From positions 1-15,819 of the forward strand of contig JAGACT010000167.1 of NCBI GenBank assembly GCA_017613995.1: a stretch of DNA of 15,819 nt, given 5' to 3'. The notes under the pieces are model-generated. The model had not been told where the DNA came from and made no database searches. It worked only from the letters and a program-made list of their open reading frames with translations. Position 1 is the first letter of the stretch. Each line of letters begins with the position of its first letter. A program made the translations under genes and the position numbers. This document shows, in pieces, positions 13,768 through 15,819 of this stretch. The stretch is from Eubacteriaceae bacterium (GTDB lineage: Bacteria; Bacillota; Clostridia; Eubacteriales; Anaerofustaceae).

Positions 13768-14528
13768 TTCTCCTCCAGTTTCTGCATCACCTCGGAAGCG
13801 ATGCCTTCCGCGATGTCCTGCTTGGTATTGTAGGTATTGATGCTCCCGTCCCGATCCACCAGGTATCCCGTATGGCGGTCACCGCTGATCCTGGCGGAAT
13901 CGTTTGCCAGAACCATGTCGCAGTCGTTCTTTTCCATGAGGTCCCTGGCGGTGGACACCAGCTCTTCGCTGGTGACGTGATCCAGCAGCTTGAATCCCAC
14001 TATGACCGATTCCGGCGCCATGCCCCTGAGGAGGGCTATGATCTTCGGCGTGGGACCCAGAAGTATTATCGGAGAGGGCAGCTTTGAAGAGATCTTGCCC
14101 GCTTCCCCCCTGACATCCGTACTGGAGATGCCTCTCTGTATCAGCGCCTCCGAAAGCTTTCTTTCGCTGTTTTTGTCAAGATACTCCGCCAGGGCTCCGA
14201 TGGTGGTGACGGAATTCACAGTGTAGTCGCTGACGGCCATGCTGTGTATCACGGCGTCGATGCGGTTTTCCTCCATCAGTCTGGTAAGTTCCTTTTTTAG
14301 GTCCCGTACGCTGCGGGTCCTGATCACCGTGACCTTTTTGCTGTTCTGCGGGACCTTCGAGTTGTCTCCGCATACGTAGAAGATCTTCCCGACCTTCTCC
14401 TGCTGCGCGAAACGGTCGGCGATCAGGCTGCCGAGCCTTCCCGTACCCAGATTCGTGATGACCCTGACGTTGTCGATAGGCTCACTCGTACCGCCGGACG
14501 TTATCAGAATATTTGCGGACTCTCCCAT
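13749..14528 (-). CDS. coaB: Phosphopantothenate-cysteine ligase CoaB (stand-alone)
   Basis: 259-residue ligase joining 4'-phosphopantothenate and cysteine with a nucleoside triphosphate. It corresponds to the C-terminal half of fused CoaBC and to the separate CoaB of streptococci and enterococci. The nucleotide-binding fold begins NILITSGGTSEPIDNVR (6-22) and continues ITNLGTGRLG (24-33). HSMAVSDY (95-102), GFKLL (178-182) and the EKNDCDMVLAND block (199-210) match conserved CoaB positions. The start at 14528 is preceded by AGGAGGACAGG. An extended -10 element lies at 14570-14578. It is the first gene of a coaB-coaC-peptidase operon. The split form is usual in Lactobacillales but less so in Clostridia. 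Confidence 0.92.
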   Translation of the reverse strand: MGESANILITSGGTSEPIDNVRVITNLGTGRLGSLIADRFAQQEKVGKIFYVCGDNSKVPQNSKKVTVIRTRSVRDLKKELTRLMEENRIDAVIHSMAVSDYTVNSVTTIGALAEYLDKNSERKLSEALIQRGISSTDVRGEAGKISSKLPSPIILLGPTPKIIALLRGMAPESVIVGFKLLDHVTSEELVSTARDLMEKNDCDMVLANDSARISGDRHTGYLVDRDGSINTYNTKQDIAEGIASEVMQKLEEKWAKTS

Positions 14529-14569
14529 TGTCCTGTCCTCCTGTATGCCTTTTTGATCCTTTCGTGTTT

Positions 14570-14578
14570 ATTATATCA
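14570..14578 (-). promoter_or_regulatory. Extended -10 promoter of coaB
   Basis: On the minus strand TGATATAAT is a perfect extended -10 element (TGn plus TATAAT), 42 bp upstream of the coaB start. No good -35 sequence is seen at 17 bp, which extended -10 promoters can lack. Confidence 0.55.
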
Positions 14579-14629
14579 TGCGAAGGGCGCCTTTTGCCGG
14601 ACGTTTGCCTCCCGCGGGCACCTTTCCGT

Positions 14630-15535
14630 CTAATCCAGGTGCCTGGGCGCCGCGGAAGCCGACGAGATGACGGCGGAGCGCTCCTTTTCCCGGATGCGGT
14701 CCGCCATCTGGCGGATCTTTTCCGTGATCCACATATAGGCGGTGGTGCCTTCGGAATAGTCCGCCTCCGCGAACATGTCGACCCTGCCGTCGATGCGCAT
14801 CTGCTCCACCTGCCTCATGGCCTGCAGGTCCCCCTTCGGGTAGATAGCGAAGGTGGCGCCACCGTTCTGCTTTACCACGGAGAAAGCCGGGATATCGCTG
14901 GGACCGTCCGCTATGTAGATCATGTTCTCGAACTGCACCCGCCTGAGCTCCCTGTCGATCCTGGAATTGACGGTGATGCCCTCCAGTTTCCCGATGCCCT
15001 TGTTTATCTCGAAAATGGCCCTGGTCTTGGTGGTGTTGTCGATGGTATACACTATCCTGCCTATGACGGGAGGATCGGTCCCGCCGTCGTCCAGCAGCTC
15101 ACAGCCCCAGATATCCTCCACGTAATCGCTGAGGATGCTGCCGCGGATCAGTTCCGCGAAGCCGGTGCTTACTATGTAGTGCTCCACCTGGATGCCGTAC
15201 TGGGCGTATTCCCTGTCGTCGGAGAACATCTTTTTGGTGTCCTCCAGGATCTGCGGGACGCCTTTGTAGTACTTCTGCTCCCTGCCGAACTCCCTGAGCA
15301 TGGCGTTGTCCAGCCCCGGGAAAGTGCCGTCGTGGGCCCCTTCGATGAAGCTGTTCAGATAGTAGGTGTCGCCGTTGACCCTGATGCCCTTCTTTTCGTA
15401 CTCCAGGGGCATGGAATTCACCTTTGCCCAGAAGGAGCGGGGATCGACGCCGAAACGCCTGAAAATGGGATCCTGCATGTAGCCGTCTATGAGGGTTTTG
15501 TCACAGTCCCATATCACTGCGATGATGTTGGCCAT
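14630..15535 (-). CDS. HAD-superfamily phosphatase/hydrolase
   Basis: 301-residue haloacid-dehalogenase-superfamily protein. Motif I is WDCDKT with nucleophile D10 and general acid D12, motif II is the ST of IVSTGF (123-124), a likely motif III lysine is K170 or K179 in the TTKTRAIFEINKG stretch, and motif IV is DGPSDIPAF (210-218). The DxDxT form points to a phosphatase. The large insert between motifs I and II (about residues 20-115) looks like a cap domain that would select the substrate. The substrate cannot be told from sequence. The start at 15535 has GAGGT upstream and TATAAT further up. It precedes the coaB operon, which has its own promoter, so the two are probably separate units. 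Confidence 0.85.
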   Translation of the reverse strand: MANIIAVIWDCDKTLIDGYMQDPIFRRFGVDPRSFWAKVNSMPLEYEKKGIRVNGDTYYLNSFIEGAHDGTFPGLDNAMLREFGREQKYYKGVPQILEDTKKMFSDDREYAQYGIQVEHYIVSTGFAELIRGSILSDYVEDIWGCELLDDGGTDPPVIGRIVYTIDNTTKTRAIFEINKGIGKLEGITVNSRIDRELRRVQFENMIYIADGPSDIPAFSVVKQNGGATFAIYPKGDLQAMRQVEQMRIDGRVDMFAEADYSEGTTAYMWITEKIRQMADRIREKERSAVISSASAAPRHLD

Positions 15536-15550
15536 ATATCGTTACCTCGT

Positions 15551-15586
15551 GATTATATTGTACAGGAAGCCGCTTCCCATGGGAAG
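15551..15586 (-). promoter_or_regulatory. Promoter region of the HAD gene with a 14-bp palindrome
   Basis: On the minus strand TATAAT lies about 18 bp upstream of the HAD start. Upstream of it, around the -35 position, is the perfect palindrome CTTCCCATGGGAAG (15573-15586). No convincing -35 hexamer is present, so an activator or repressor site is possible but unproven. Confidence 0.3.
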
Positions 15587-15643
15587 GATAATGTGGCCGC
15601 GGCGCAAAAAAAGAAGAGCTTTACGGCGGATTCATATGGAAAG

Positions 15644-15674
15644 TACCGGCGGGCTGCCCGCGCAGCCGCCGGTA
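15644..15674. terminator. Strong G+C-rich hairpin, possible terminator
   Basis: TACCGGCGG (15644-15652) pairs with CCGCCGGTA (15666-15674), and CTGC (15654-15657) with GCAG (15662-15665), leaving a 4-base loop and one bulged G. No strong U-tract follows on either strand (TTAAGC on plus, CTTTCC on minus). It would stop or stabilise transcripts entering from the right edge. Confidence 0.4.
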
Positions 15675-15685
15675 TTAAGCTGTTA

Positions 15686-15819
15686 GTCAACTACTCCCTC
15701 CTACGGCTGAAGCCTTAGAGGAGGGAGCTTGTAACTGCCACGTGGTATTGACGGCTTTTGACGGCCTCCCACTTTTTTCGCCTGTCATATCATGACAGAC
15801 GTGGCGTTACATCAGGGCA
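15686..15819 (-). mobile_element. Putative right end of an IS200/IS605-family (TnpB) element, cut by the window edge
   Basis: Read on the minus strand, the region has a 9-bp hairpin CTCCCTCCT/AGGAGGGAG (15694-15702 and 15719-15727) closed by an inner GGC-TTCA-GCC loop and ending GTTGAC at 15691-15686. Upstream of it are CCACGTGG, a twice-repeated GCCGTCAA motif, and a 7-bp hairpin CTGTCAT/ATGACAG (15782-15788 and 15792-15798). This arrangement resembles the end of IS605-type elements, where the region overlaps the guide RNA (omegaRNA) made with TnpB. No transposase or TnpB coding sequence can be shown in the window; an open stretch at 15819-15790 ending in TGA could be the last codons but is too short to judge. 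Confidence 0.45.

Noticed and set aside
14513..15718. Plus-strand open frame of 401 codons opposite coaB and the HAD gene
   Set aside because: Shadow frame; the minus strand carries complete HAD motifs and proper start signals.
1..15819. CRISPR array, rRNA, tRNA genes or phage genes
   Set aside because: No regularly spaced repeats, no rRNA or tRNA signatures and no phage structural or integrase genes were seen on either strand.

Overview
The window is a G+C-rich segment of an anaerobic Bacillota genome, most likely class Clostridia. This rests on a DUF5688 protein, an Lsa/CplR-like ABC-F protein, a split CoaB/CoaC pair, strong GGAGG ribosome-binding sites and tungstate-type pterin-cofactor genes. 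I cannot name the genus. Every neighbouring gene uses UGA as an ordinary stop.

Left half (about 40-8072, plus strand): one long run of tungsten/molybdenum uptake and cofactor genes. The order is a small MOSC-domain protein, tupA-tupB-tupC (tungstate ABC importer), moaC, moaA, moeA, a second moeA fused to a periplasmic-binding-protein-like domain, and mogA/moaB. From tupA onward the genes overlap or nearly touch. A MoaE-type gene faces the cluster and overlaps the end of mogA by 9 bp. Together these genes take up the oxyanion, convert GTP to cyclic pyranopterin, adenylate molybdopterin and insert the metal. No moaD is present.

The most unusual gene is tupA. The segment that normally forms the C-terminal quarter of a tungstate-binding protein sits at the N-terminus, right after the lipoprotein signal peptide, and the canonical N-terminal part follows. 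The reading frame ends where the relocated segment would normally begin, so the protein looks circularly permuted. The frame is also interrupted by one in-frame UGA.

Middle (8454-10061): a 329-bp non-coding stretch with palindromes and a possible structured RNA, a 61-residue two-helix membrane protein, a terminator and a DUF5688 protein.

Right half (10079-15535, minus strand): read in the direction of transcription, a HAD-superfamily phosphatase; then an operon of coaB, coaC and a P1-family (NylC/DmpA-like) self-cleaving peptidase ended by a strong terminator; then an ATC-hydrolase-family protein and an ABC-F protein of the Lsa/CplR type.

The last ~130 bp carry hairpins resembling the right end of an IS200/IS605-family (TnpB) element, whose body would lie beyond the window.
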